A stretch of 64,000 nt of DNA from Enterococcus ureilyticus (GTDB taxonomy: Bacteria; Bacillota; Bacilli; Lactobacillales; Enterococcaceae). The stretch lies in assembly GCF_001730315.1 (NCBI RefSeq), contig NZ_MIKC01000012.1, forward strand, positions 1-64,000. The letters are read 5' to 3'. Below the pieces are notes generated by a model. The model made no database searches. It had not been told where the DNA came from and saw only the letters and a program-made list of their open reading frames with translations. Positions 55,842 to 64,000 of the stretch are shown piece after piece. A program made the position numbers and the translations under genes. Positions within the stretch are counted from its first letter, which is position 1. The number at the start of each line of letters is the position of its first letter.

Positions 55842-56578
55842 TGAAGAAAACCGTTCTTCTGTTTGTAACAATTGTTTGTTTTCTAAGTATCAGCGGTTGT
55901 TTCGCAAAAAAACAGACAACCGAAACCGAGGTCGAACATCAACAATTATTATGGCACAATAAAAGAGAAAAGCCTTTTGGAACTTTTGATTATCCTAAAA
56001 TAACGGAAAAAGAAGCGACAGATTTATTAGAAAATAAATTCAAAGTGAACAGTCCAAAACTTATGTCGCAAGTGAAAGTGTTACTGAAAGAAGAGGTTGC
56101 CACTGAAGGGATGCAAACTGGCGAGCCAGAATATACAATGTATGCTACTGGCGATGAGCTGAAAATACGCGCCTACTTTCCCTTGAATGAAGGGGAAGAA
56201 CTAAGAGTTTTTGCCTTAGTTGACTTAAAATATACCTATAATAAAGAGCAACAAGAAGTTCGTTTAAATGCTCAAAGCTTTTCTATGACGACCTATGGCG
56301 AAAAAGTGACTTATCCTAAAGATAATTTTGATGAGTTATTAGCTAAAAGTGCCGCAATGATTGATCTTTCAGAAGAAAAAACCAAACGTGCCATTAAAAA
56401 TTTTAAAACAGATTATCAGGAAATCGATAAGCGTCCAATTGCGGCAAAAGCTGTTATTTACAGTAATGATAAAGAAGCTGTGGAGAAGAAAAAAGTGTCA
56501 CAAGAATTATTAGGTGGGTTTGACAGCAATAAGGAATTAAAGGAAATTTATGCAACAATCGTTGACTATACAGAATAA
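55841..56578 (+). CDS. Lipoprotein, unknown function
   Basis: A 245-residue protein with lipobox LSISGC (Cys near residue 20). I recognise no domain. The sequence is Lys/Glu-rich with predicted alpha/beta character. Its start overlaps the stop of the preceding lipoprotein (TAATG), so the two are translated together. It is the last gene of the rightward run that begins at 42124. Confidence 0.75.
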   Translation: MKKTVLLFVTIVCFLSISGCFAKKQTTETEVEHQQLLWHNKREKPFGTFDYPKITEKEATDLLENKFKVNSPKLMSQVKVLLKEEVATEGMQTGEPEYTMYATGDELKIRAYFPLNEGEELRVFALVDLKYTYNKEQQEVRLNAQSFSMTTYGEKVTYPKDNFDELLAKSAAMIDLSEEKTKRAIKNFKTDYQEIDKRPIAAKAVIYSNDKEAVEKKKVSQELLGGFDSNKELKEIYATIVDYTE

Positions 56579-56703
56579 ACGAATCAAAACAACTCTTTCT
56601 GTACCAACCTCACGTTAACAAAATGGTAGTATGTTTGCTAGGGAAATTATAATAAGCAGTGCTTAAACCATTATAAAACAAAGAATTTTATGAATACGTA
56701 ACG

Positions 56704-56757
56704 AAGTGCGCCTGTACAAGTAACTGATTTTGATTCGTTACTTGTACAGGCGCACTT
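56704..56757. repeat. Perfect 21-bp-stem hairpin after the surface locus
   Basis: AAGTGCGCCTGTACAAGTAAC and its exact reverse complement around a 12-nt loop. T-tracts are short (TTTAGG), so it is a strong structure but not a typical terminator. It lies in the 339-bp gap 56579-56917. A second stem GGCCT.TATT/AATAGGCC (about 56860-56895) lies in the leader of the next gene. Confidence 0.8.
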
Positions 56758-56917
56758 TAGGCAGCAAACAATTTACCAATGCATTTTTGAAGGTGAGGAT
56801 CCATAAATTTAAAAAATGAAAGATAAATTATGATATACTCATATAGTTGAAATAAAAAGGCCTCCTATTACAGAATAATCAAAAGAAATAGGCCGATAAG
56901 AAAAAGGAGTTTAACAG

Positions 56918-57769
56918 ATGAATGTTGTTTTTTGTGATATAGACGGAACATTTCAGGATCTCGGTGGTGAAGTACCACAAATCAATTATGATGCAATTTA
57001 TGCCCTACAAAGACAGGGAGATCATTTTGTTTTTATCAGTGGAAGAGGGTATGCACAGTTGTCAGAATTGATGGTTGAATTAGACAGCGAATGTGATGTT
57101 ATCTTTAGTAACGGTGGTGGTCGCAAGTTGGTCGGTGAGCCTGTTGAATATAATCACTGTTTACCATTAAGTGTATGTGAGCAGGTACTAACTATTTTAG
57201 AAGCACGAAACATTTTTTATCATATTCATACAAATGAAGGAATTATTTTAAAAGATGTTGAAAACTACACAACGAATATCTTAGCGCTAAGAGAAAAGCT
57301 TGAATCTATGGGAGAAACTGGAAAACAGATCATGGATTTTAAAGAAGCCTTTTTTAAAGAACAATGTCAACATGTAGAAGATCCGCTTCATCATTTAATG
57401 GAACACCCAGAACTGAAAGTGATGAAAATTGAATTGATGGAAGCTAGTGATCAAGAACATGAAAAATTACGTGAGTTGTTACGTGGTGAATCAGTCGATG
57501 TTTTTTCTTCATTTACTCAATGTTTGGAAGTTGTGGATACAAAAAGTAGCAAAGGGAATGCAATCAAAGAATTTATGACAAATTACCCGAATGCGCGAAG
57601 TTACGGCATAGGCGATGGTGAAAATGATCTAGCCATGTTAGACGTTGTTGACGTCCCAGTGGCTGTTGGAAATGCTAAAGAAATCGTTAAACAACAATGT
57701 CAGCATGTTGTTGGAGACTGTTTAGACGGTGGTGTTGGGCAATTTATTTTTAATGACATCATTAAGTAA
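56918..57769 (+). CDS. Cof-type HAD-IIB phosphatase
   Basis: A 283-residue HAD phosphatase. The nucleophile Asp is in FCDIDGTFQD (motif I), Ser/Thr in FISGRGY (motif II), Lys in VDTKSSKGNAIKEF, and acidic GIGDGENDLAML is motif IV. Cof-type enzymes act on sugar or cofactor phosphates, and specificity is not readable. AAAAGGAG precedes the ATG. Confidence 0.88.
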   Translation: MNVVFCDIDGTFQDLGGEVPQINYDAIYALQRQGDHFVFISGRGYAQLSELMVELDSECDVIFSNGGGRKLVGEPVEYNHCLPLSVCEQVLTILEARNIFYHIHTNEGIILKDVENYTTNILALREKLESMGETGKQIMDFKEAFFKEQCQHVEDPLHHLMEHPELKVMKIELMEASDQEHEKLRELLRGESVDVFSSFTQCLEVVDTKSSKGNAIKEFMTNYPNARSYGIGDGENDLAMLDVVDVPVAVGNAKEIVKQQCQHVVGDCLDGGVGQFIFNDIIK

Positions 57770-57869
57770 AACAGTCTGTTCTATTAAATAATGACGAGTC
57801 AACTTTTTTGTAATAAAATAAAAGGGTGCAAACTAATTAGTAAATAGATTTATACTTGGGGGAGTAGTA

Positions 57870-58517
57870 ATGAAAGAAACAAAAGAGAATATTGAACATG
57901 ATTTAGAGTATTATCAATCAGGGATTAAACAGCTATATATGAAAAATTATCAAAAGTATTTTTTCATTCTGCTTGCGGTGATGCTAGTGACATCAACGGG
58001 TCTTGTTTTATCTGAATCGATTGTTCGATGGTTGTTGGTTGTATTATTTTTTATCGAGGCTGGCTTAGCCTTTTATTTACTGCGTTTTTTACGTGCGGAC
58101 GCTTTTGAAACATATTTTCAACAGATCAAAGCACAATTACCAACAGAATTTCACAAAATAGAAGCAATCGAAATTCAGGAAGATGATCAGGCATATTACT
58201 TTCTGAACGGTCAAGAGTCGTTTGTTAAACTAAAAAAGAAAAATGCCAGAAATTTTCCATCGAAGATTAGACAATATACATTATTAGTTGGGTTTACTGA
58301 TGAATTGGAATTCGATGAAAAAATGTTGGAACAGCCATTACATTTTTTTTATTATGATATTACACAAATCAAGCACTCAGATAACTATAAGAAGGAAATG
58401 CTAAAGAATACTAATTTCATAATGAAACGAAATAAAAGAAGAATCAAATCTGCAATCACAATGTTTATTGTTTTAGCGATAATAGGAATTCTCGTTTATT
58501 TTTCTGGAACACCTTGA
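57870..58517 (+). CDS. Membrane protein of unknown function, three helices
   Basis: A 215-residue protein with two helices near residues 30-70, a soluble middle part (about 85-185) and a last helix (about 195-212). I do not recognise a specific family with confidence. A GGGGGAG site precedes the ATG. It is a single gene with a strong terminator. Confidence 0.75.
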   Translation: MKETKENIEHDLEYYQSGIKQLYMKNYQKYFFILLAVMLVTSTGLVLSESIVRWLLVVLFFIEAGLAFYLLRFLRADAFETYFQQIKAQLPTEFHKIEAIEIQEDDQAYYFLNGQESFVKLKKKNARNFPSKIRQYTLLVGFTDELEFDEKMLEQPLHFFYYDITQIKHSDNYKKEMLKNTNFIMKRNKRRIKSAITMFIVLAIIGILVYFSGTP

Positions 58518-58583
58518 TAGCGATATCCTAATTGAGTAGCTTATAGGTAGATGGAATAGTGAGTTTGATTGATCAAGATAAAG

Positions 58584-58619
58584 CAAAAAAAGTGCTTGGG
58601 AGTCCCAAACACTTTTTTT
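58584..58619. terminator. Bidirectional terminator
   Basis: AAAAAAAGTG.TTGGGA pairs with TCCCAA..CACTTTTTTT, between convergent genes. Confidence 0.9.
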
Positions 58620-58644
58620 GCTTTTACAAGACAAACCAACGGGG

Positions 58645-59403
58645 CTATTTCACAAAGTGCTGAATGATTTTATTTAAGGTTTCTGCAGCTTGTGCGCCTG
58701 CTCGTTCATTATAATAAGTCGCGAACCGTTCGTCTTCCACATACATCTGACCTAGACCTCGATGCATTTCAGGCGAATAGCTTGGTGATGTATAATTCAG
58801 CCATTCTTTATGTTTCAAGAAAACAGTCTCCGCTTCTTGAGTGCCATAATTTTTCGTTTCCATCACGATTTTTAAAGCAATAATAAGTTCTTTTTCAGCT
58901 ATTTCCATACCAATGAAATCATCTTCGCTTAAATTTAACCATTTTTGATTAGACGCTGTCACTGTATTTTCACCATACTTCTCTCGGATTTCCTTCCCAT
59001 GGGTTTGTTCATTTTCTTGTAGTTTTTCTTGCTTGAAACCTACAAATTTTTCGTTGTCAGTCATGCTTATTTCTCCTTTTTGATAACGTAGTGTTTTTTC
59101 TACAGTCAGGATCAGATGATCGAGTTGTCGACGCTTATCCAATAATTGCTGATGATGAACCTGTAGTGCGTGTTTAGGATCATAGTCGGGTGCGGCCAGT
59201 ATTTTTTGAATCTCTTCTAGTTTTATCTCTAACGATCGGTAAAAAAGAATCTGCTGCAGCTTATCGACTTCTTTTTTGCCGTAGATACGATAACCAGAAG
59301 AATTGATACGAGCTGGTTTTAGTAGATCGATCTCATCATAATAACGCAACGTGCGAGTGCTGATTCCAGATAGTTCAGCTATTTTTTTTATTGTGTATTC
59401 CAT
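58645..59403 (-). CDS. MerR-family regulator with TipAS ligand-binding domain
   Basis: A 252-residue TipAL-like regulator. The MerR winged helix (1-70, KKIAELSGISTRTLRYYDEIDLLKP region), a dimerisation coiled coil (75-110) and a C-terminal TipAS domain (about 125-250, GQMYVEDERFATYYNERAGAQAAETL) are visible. TipAS domains trap thiopeptides and other drugs. The promoter has a MerR-type 19-bp spacer dyad, so it should autoregulate. An associated efflux gene is not obvious, though an ABC exporter lies 0.6 kb away. Confidence 0.9.
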   Translation of the reverse strand: MEYTIKKIAELSGISTRTLRYYDEIDLLKPARINSSGYRIYGKKEVDKLQQILFYRSLEIKLEEIQKILAAPDYDPKHALQVHHQQLLDKRRQLDHLILTVEKTLRYQKGEISMTDNEKFVGFKQEKLQENEQTHGKEIREKYGENTVTASNQKWLNLSEDDFIGMEIAEKELIIALKIVMETKNYGTQEAETVFLKHKEWLNYTSPSYSPEMHRGLGQMYVEDERFATYYNERAGAQAAETLNKIIQHFVK

Positions 59404-59426
59404 CTGTTTCCCTCCTGTATGAATCT

Positions 59427-59457
59427 AGCATAAACCTTTACTTAACGTGAAGGTCAA
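59427..59457 (-). promoter_or_regulatory. MerR-type promoter with 19-bp spacer and dyad
   Basis: Minus strand: TTGACC (59457-59452), 19-bp spacer, TATGCT (59432-59427). The spacer holds the dyad ACCTT...AAGGT centred on CGTTAAG, the classical operator in which the activator twists the promoter. It directly precedes the MerR gene. Confidence 0.8.
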
Positions 59458-59553
59458 GTTTTTTTTAACGATACATAATTTTAGATTTACAAAGTACGCA
59501 TGAAAGAGTAAAATTTTATGTAAAGTGATCAAGATAAAAAAGGAAGTGAGCAA

Positions 59554-59910
59554 ATGAAACTAATTGAAACACCAATCAAGAAGAATTTAGATTTAGAGTA
59601 TTTTTATCCTAACATCACAAAATTTGTTTTTGGGTCCAAAGCGATTAAATTTTTTAAATTGTATGCATTAGATCGAACTCAGATTGTCTATGCCGATGCA
59701 TTTGATAAGATCGATATCATCATGATCAATACTAAAAAGAAAATTACTAAAAATGAAGTGGATTATGTCATCAAAAAACTGCTGAATACGACTAGAGAAG
59801 CGGTGACTGTTCATATTGGTATTAAAAATGAAATGCAGAAAAAAGGCTATACTTTTAGTGCTCCTAGAAAAGATATCATTGTCATCCAGAAGACGGTTGA
59901 TCCATCATAA
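59554..59910 (+). CDS. Small conserved protein, DUF1827-like
   Basis: A 118-residue soluble protein with alternating strands and helices (YALDRTQIVYADAFDKIDIIMINTKKKIT, EVDYVIKKLLN, VTVHIGIKN). It resembles the DUF1827 family of lactic acid bacteria, which has no known function. This match is from memory of the pattern. AGGAAGTGAG precedes the ATG, with its own terminator after it. Confidence 0.6.
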   Translation: MKLIETPIKKNLDLEYFYPNITKFVFGSKAIKFFKLYALDRTQIVYADAFDKIDIIMINTKKKITKNEVDYVIKKLLNTTREAVTVHIGIKNEMQKKGYTFSAPRKDIIVIQKTVDPS

Positions 59911-59964
59911 AAAAGACTCCCTGTAGAAAGCTTAACACACAGCGCTCTACAAGGAGTCATTTTT
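59909..59964. terminator. Bidirectional terminator
   Basis: GACTCC.TGTAGA pairs with TCTACA.GGAGTC with a loop of about 19 nt, T-rich on both strands, between convergent genes. Confidence 0.85.
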
Positions 59965-61150
59965 AATTTTCAGTAGTTGTTTTTTTCAAAGCAAGCTTCA
60001 AATTAAGTTGCTCTTTTCTTGTTATCATTGCTAGTAGGAAAAAGATGAAGGCAAAAATAATCAGAATAAGCGAATTGAATAGAAAGCTTGTACGAAAATC
60101 ATTATTGAATTGGCTAGTATTTCCAATCAAGGTACAGTTCCTCATATACCAATAACTTGGGGTAAAAGAAGCTATTTTCGTTACGATATCCGGTAAAATC
60201 TCAGCAGGCACAAATATGCCACTGACAAAAGCACTCCCTAAAATAAATACGTTATTGATCCCAGAAACCATATCTGGATTGCCAATGATTCCGCCAATGA
60301 GGTTACTGAAAGAGACCGCTAAGATAAATAATAGGAGCGTATTCAAAATAAAGTAAAAGGTGTAATAATCAAAACTACTCTTTGTAACAAACAGTACGAG
60401 ACTGACAAATAGTACCCAGATGACCAAACAAAATCCAAATTGTACAAGAAACTGTTGCCGTGAAAACTTTCGTTTTGAAAAAGGAGAGCAGTTGTTTCGC
60501 TGCTTGATCTCTTTTCGGTTGAAGGCTAAACTTACTAGCGTAATCGCACTAAAAATAGTCATAAACATCGTATAGGCTAGTACACCAAACACTTTACTTG
60601 AAGCCCGATTCTTTTTCAATTGATTATAAGAAGAGTCAAAGTTGATTTTTCCAGCAGTTTTAACATTTTTTGTAGTCAATTTTATAAGGTCTGTCTCAGA
60701 TTTTTCAGGAAAGGCTTCTTGATAAAATTGATATGTTGATAGGTAATTATTAATGACTGAATCTACATAAACCTGACTGAAGTTATCTGGTTTAACTTGA
60801 ATCATCAAATCTGATAATTGGCCTTGCTTGAGCGAGTGAGAGAATGTTTTTGGAATTGTCAGGACATAATCAACTTTTCCAAAAAATAAAGCGTCATCGA
60901 TCGTTTCTTGCGTATCTTTTAATGAGACGACATTCATCGTTTCATTTAGGTAGTTTTCTAATTGTTTCGCTATACTACCTTGATCTTTATTGAAAATGAC
61001 AACATTCATTTTAGCAAGTTCAGTTTCCTTAGAATCTGTTGAAAAAGAACTTGAATAAGCAAATGATATTCCTAAACTGATCGCCAATGCAAGAACCAGA
61101 GTACCTAAGTTCTTTTTCATAATACTAAACGTAGCCTTAAAGACTGACAT
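59963..61150 (-). CDS. ABC-2 type exporter permease
   Basis: A 395-residue permease with an N-terminal helix (about 12-32), a large extracellular domain (about 40-185) and five or six C-terminal helices. This is the layout of YhgE/ABC2_membrane_3 half-exporters. The ATG at 61150 has GGAGAG upstream; the longer reading from 61177 is rejected. Its start lies 14 bp inside the end of the upstream permease gene, so they are coupled. It pairs with that permease and the ATPase. Confidence 0.88.
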   Translation of the reverse strand: MSVFKATFSIMKKNLGTLVLALAISLGISFAYSSSFSTDSKETELAKMNVVIFNKDQGSIAKQLENYLNETMNVVSLKDTQETIDDALFFGKVDYVLTIPKTFSHSLKQGQLSDLMIQVKPDNFSQVYVDSVINNYLSTYQFYQEAFPEKSETDLIKLTTKNVKTAGKINFDSSYNQLKKNRASSKVFGVLAYTMFMTIFSAITLVSLAFNRKEIKQRNNCSPFSKRKFSRQQFLVQFGFCLVIWVLFVSLVLFVTKSSFDYYTFYFILNTLLLFILAVSFSNLIGGIIGNPDMVSGINNVFILGSAFVSGIFVPAEILPDIVTKIASFTPSYWYMRNCTLIGNTSQFNNDFRTSFLFNSLILIIFAFIFFLLAMITRKEQLNLKLALKKTTTEN

Positions 61151-62285
61151 ATTGCACTCTCCTTTCATAAATAACACTAAGTGTGATAAAGACTGCTGTC
61201 AGTATGCTTAGGTTGAGAATATTATTGTAGAAGCTGTCAATATTTTGATAATAATAAAGCTTATATAACGCCTCACTAACAAGGTTTACTGGGTTAATAG
61301 CATTTAACCAAGGCAGATGTTGATTGACTAAAAGTTTGATATCTGGAGACATCATACCAGCTAAAAAGCTACAGGTCATTTGAAAAGTTACTGCAAGTGA
61401 AATTTTTTGATTGAGTGGCACTTTTAAAAGATTACCGAACAAAACACCTAATGAGATGGCGGTAACAGCTGTTAGCGAACAAGTCAGTAAAATCAAAAGC
61501 CAGCGGTCACCAAAATCTACTCCGTAAACGAAATGACTGAATCCTAGGATAAAAAACAATTCAGTGACAAATATGGTAAAGGAAGAAGCTAAGTTAGTTA
61601 GGACAATAAACAGTTTGTTTTTTGGAGTCATACTAATGCGAATGCCATTAGCAGATTGGTTAGCTTGCTCATCATTGGCGGTAATGATCCCCCAGAACAT
61701 ACCGAACATACAACTCATGCCAATCAAGGTAAAGAAGAAGAAGCTTTTTTGGCTTCCTTTTGAAGCTGTTGCATTTTTTACTGAAATATAATTATTGGTT
61801 TGACCTATTTTTTCTGTAATTGATGAAGCTAAGAGCGCAGGGTTTTCTTTTTCTAAGGTGCTTAATATTGATTTACTTTGAATAAATTGATTCATAAATG
61901 AGTTCAAAACATTTTGTTGAATTGATTGTTTATTGATTGTCAGCGAGAGATTTTCAGCTGACAAAGTATAGTAACCAGCTATTTTTTCATCAAGTAAGTG
62001 CTGAGCAGCTGTTTCTTTTGATAATACGACTGACGCAAACATTTTTTGATCATTCGATTTGATTTCTTCGACTGTTTTGATAAAAAATTCCGTATTTTGA
62101 GAATCGTTATTATCACTAATGACAATTCCAACAGGGATTTTTTTCACTGTATTCAATGTATCTAAGTTACTAAATGCCGCAGTAAAAAAAAGGCCTAAGA
62201 GTAGCGGGAAGATGAGTGACCAAAATAGTAGCACTTTATTTTTTGCTTGAATCTTTAAACGATAATGATATAAATGCCAAAACAC
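61137..62285 (-). CDS. ABC-2 type exporter permease
   Basis: A 382-residue permease with the same layout as its downstream partner: one helix (about 18-38), an extracellular domain and six C-terminal helices. Start GTG (MFWHLYHYR) with AAAGGAG 7 bp upstream, 14 bp after the ATPase gene. With its partner it forms a heterodimeric exporter. The substrate (lipid, peptide or drug) is unknown. Confidence 0.88.
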   Translation of the reverse strand: MFWHLYHYRLKIQAKNKVLLFWSLIFPLLLGLFFTAAFSNLDTLNTVKKIPVGIVISDNNDSQNTEFFIKTVEEIKSNDQKMFASVVLSKETAAQHLLDEKIAGYYTLSAENLSLTINKQSIQQNVLNSFMNQFIQSKSILSTLEKENPALLASSITEKIGQTNNYISVKNATASKGSQKSFFFFTLIGMSCMFGMFWGIITANDEQANQSANGIRISMTPKNKLFIVLTNLASSFTIFVTELFFILGFSHFVYGVDFGDRWLLILLTCSLTAVTAISLGVLFGNLLKVPLNQKISLAVTFQMTCSFLAGMMSPDIKLLVNQHLPWLNAINPVNLVSEALYKLYYYQNIDSFYNNILNLSILTAVFITLSVIYERRVQYVSL

Positions 62286-62299
62286 AGGATGGCTCCTTT

Positions 62300-63232
62300 C
62301 TAATCTCTTAATTCTCTGCCAGTTATTTCTAAAAAGACGTCATTAAGAGTTGGTTGTTGGGTATAAAAGTTACCAAATGAAATTTGATTTTCTTCTAGTA
62401 AGTGCAGTACTTGAGCAAACACTGCTTTATTTTCTTCTGTATTCAAGGTTGCAAAAACGTTGTCATACGTAATCTCGATAATACCTGGAAGCTGTAATAA
62501 TTTTTCTTTTACCGCTGTAGGAAAATCAGGGATTTCGATCACAATTTTTTCGTTGACCTTGATCATACTTTTTAACTGTTCTTTAGTGCCTTCTGCTATC
62601 ACTTGTCCTTTTTCGACGATTACGATGTTATTGCATAATTGTTCGACTTCTTCCATATAGTGGGTTGTATAGACGATTGTGGCACCCTGACGGTTCAGTT
62701 CTTTGATACTGTCTAAAATTTTATTTCGGCTTTGAGGATCGACTGCTACTGTGGGTTCATCCAAAAAAATAAGTTCAGGTTTATGCACGATGCCACAGGC
62801 AATATTCAGCCTGCGTTTTAAGCCACCACTTAATTTCGAAGGGAGAAAGGTGATAAAATCTTCCAGACCAACTAGTGCAATAACTTCTGTAATATACTGT
62901 TTTCTAGTTTTTTTATCGGTAATATATAGTCCACAATAATAATCGATATTCTCAATTACAGTCAACTCGTCAAAAACAGCCACTTCTTGTGGGACGATGC
63001 CGATTCTTTTTTTGATATCGTATCGAGTTGGAGACATCTTTTCTCCAAAGAGTTTGATGTCACCTTTGTCGTAAGATAGCAATGAAAGTATACAGTTGAT
63101 TGCGGTTGATTTCCCGCAACCATTAGGACCAAGCAGGCCTAATATATCCCCTTGCTTTACTTTTAGGTTAAAGTGATTTAGGGCGGTTAATTTTCCATAC
63201 CTTTTTACAAGATCATTTATTTCGATTATCAT
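62300..63232 (-). CDS. ABC exporter ATPase
   Basis: A 310-residue ATPase with Walker A GPNGCGKST (about 36), signature LSGGLKRRLNIACG, Walker B LIFLDEPTVAVDP and H-loop YTTHYMEEVE. The C-terminal extension (about 225-310) is the DrrA/NatA-type domain. First gene of the exporter operon. It is divergent from a sensor kinase gene, a common layout for kinase-controlled exporters. Confidence 0.93.
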   Translation of the reverse strand: MIIEINDLVKRYGKLTALNHFNLKVKQGDILGLLGPNGCGKSTAINCILSLLSYDKGDIKLFGEKMSPTRYDIKKRIGIVPQEVAVFDELTVIENIDYYCGLYITDKKTRKQYITEVIALVGLEDFITFLPSKLSGGLKRRLNIACGIVHKPELIFLDEPTVAVDPQSRNKILDSIKELNRQGATIVYTTHYMEEVEQLCNNIVIVEKGQVIAEGTKEQLKSMIKVNEKIVIEIPDFPTAVKEKLLQLPGIIEITYDNVFATLNTEENKAVFAQVLHLLEENQISFGNFYTQQPTLNDVFLEITGRELRD

Positions 63233-63315
63233 ATGAAATTCTCCTTTTTTTCTTTATAATAGAACTATAACCTATACTATATAAAGATATAAGTGAATAT
63301 TTTCCTATATCGATG

Positions 63316-63327
63316 TGACATTTGTCA
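63316..63327. promoter_or_regulatory. Dyad between the divergent exporter and kinase genes
   Basis: TGACA-TT-TGTCA, in a 121-bp divergent intergenic region that also contains several TATAAT-like sequences (63255-63293). It could bind the response regulator paired with the kinase. Weak evidence alone. Confidence 0.3.
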
Positions 63328-63353
63328 TACAATAAACGAATTTGGAGAGAATG

Positions 63354-64000
63354 ATGGATAAATTTAAAATGCGCAATATAGTGGATAAAGTTTTTTTGTT
63401 AGGTTTATGTACAATCATCCTGATCAATCAAACGTATCAAACTGAAATGGTCCTTTTTATTTTAGTCACGATGATGCTAGATATTTTTCTTTGGGTCATT
63501 AAAAAACCAAAATTTTCTTTTTTCGGTCTTTTGACCTTGATGATTAGTGCAGCTTGGTGGTTAGAATATGCGTATTTTATTCCGATTCTTTTTTATGATG
63601 GAATGTTGGAAGAGGGAAAAAAAGTATCTCTTTTAAATAGTGGTTTGATTGTAGCTTTTCTGCTATATAGCAATGAGTACTCAACTAGTTTAAAGATGTA
63701 TCTTTTGCTTTTATGCGGGCTAGCTGGATATTTGGCTGTTCTTACTACGAAAGAGTATACGCTACGAAATAATTATATTTTATTAGAAGAAGAGAACTAC
63801 GAAAATAATTTTTCATTTGAAGCACATAATTCTGACTTGATCAAACAACAAGAAATAAAGATTGATTTGGAGCTTTCAAATGAACGAAATAGAATTGCTC
63901 GAGATATCCATGATAATGTAGGGCACTTACTTTCAAGCGCATTATTGCAGACAGGAGCGCTTAAAGCGATCAACCAAGAAGACAAGCTAAAACAACCATT
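63354..64000 (+). CDS. Sensor histidine kinase, NarL/LiaS type, partial at window end
   Basis: The open frame runs for at least 215 codons and is cut by the window edge. Five or six hydrophobic segments occupy residues about 12-140, then a short coiled coil (about 145-180). The HisKA_3 phosphoacceptor box reads ERNRIARDIHDNVGHLLSSAL, with the phosphorylated His in DIHDN. GGAGAG lies 4-6 bp before ATG 63354. It is probably followed by a LuxR-type response regulator outside the window. It is likely to control the divergent ABC exporter. Confidence 0.88.
   Translation, partial: MDKFKMRNIVDKVFLLGLCTIILINQTYQTEMVLFILVTMMLDIFLWVIKKPKFSFFGLLTLMISAAWWLEYAYFIPILFYDGMLEEGKKVSLLNSGLIVAFLLYSNEYSTSLKMYLLLLCGLAGYLAVLTTKEYTLRNNYILLEEENYENNFSFEAHNSDLIKQQEIKIDLELSNERNRIARDIHDNVGHLLSSALLQTGALKAINQEDKLKQP

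Overview
This window is chromosomal DNA from a low-GC Gram-positive coccus, almost certainly an Enterococcus. The main reasons are the gene order SpxH-CYTH-RelQ-NAD kinase-RluA-MgtE, separate CoaB and CoaC next to a pantothenate-type ECF component, a BusR/OpuA betaine system, a groESL operon with a perfect CIRCE element, frequent GTG/TTG starts with strong AGGAGG sites, and a large WxL surface-protein operon. The species cannot be fixed from the sequence alone. No rRNA, tRNA or CRISPR array was seen.

Layout. 1-20 kb is housekeeping: stress and nucleotide signalling (spxH, relQ), NAD kinase, Mg transport, RNA modification (RluA-type, RlmA-type, TrmL), RecD2, a PLP transsulfuration enzyme, a lipid kinase, a queuosine-precursor transporter behind a riboswitch-like leader, a FemAB-type bridge enzyme, and panT-coaC-coaB. 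A three-hairpin RNA of about 112 nt with its own promoter lies before trmL. 20-27 kb holds the polyamine operon potR-potABCD and a two-domain peptidoglycan hydrolase with a long leader. 27-32.5 kb holds the betaine importer OpuA and its likely c-di-AMP-dependent repressor BusR, with an AraC/GyrI pair between them. The opuA promoter carries widely spaced inverted half-sites that fit BusR. 32.5-38.5 kb has an ABC-F ATPase, Rex, a CPBP protease and groESL.

39-42 kb is the most unusual part. A tyrosine recombinase gene is enclosed by perfect 30-bp inverted repeats 1.6 kb apart. Each repeat looks like a recombinase core site, and tandem AAGCCGTCA copies resemble arm sites. An outward promoter points across the right repeat towards a regulator and the WxL operon. 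On the other side lies a leftward traX gene. This looks like a self-contained DNA inversion switch.

42-56.6 kb is a rightward surface-protein locus: a non-canonical response-regulator-like protein, a beta-helix protein, a large WxL-like protein, an FPSTG sortase substrate, two small WxL proteins, a DUF916/DUF3324 membrane protein, a two-TM protein, a catalytically dead signal peptidase I paralogue followed by an intact one, a YfhO-type membrane protein and two lipoproteins. 56.6-64 kb holds a Cof-type phosphatase, a membrane protein, a TipA-like MerR regulator with a classical 19-bp-spacer promoter, a DUF1827-like protein, a three-gene ABC exporter and a divergent sensor kinase cut by the window end.
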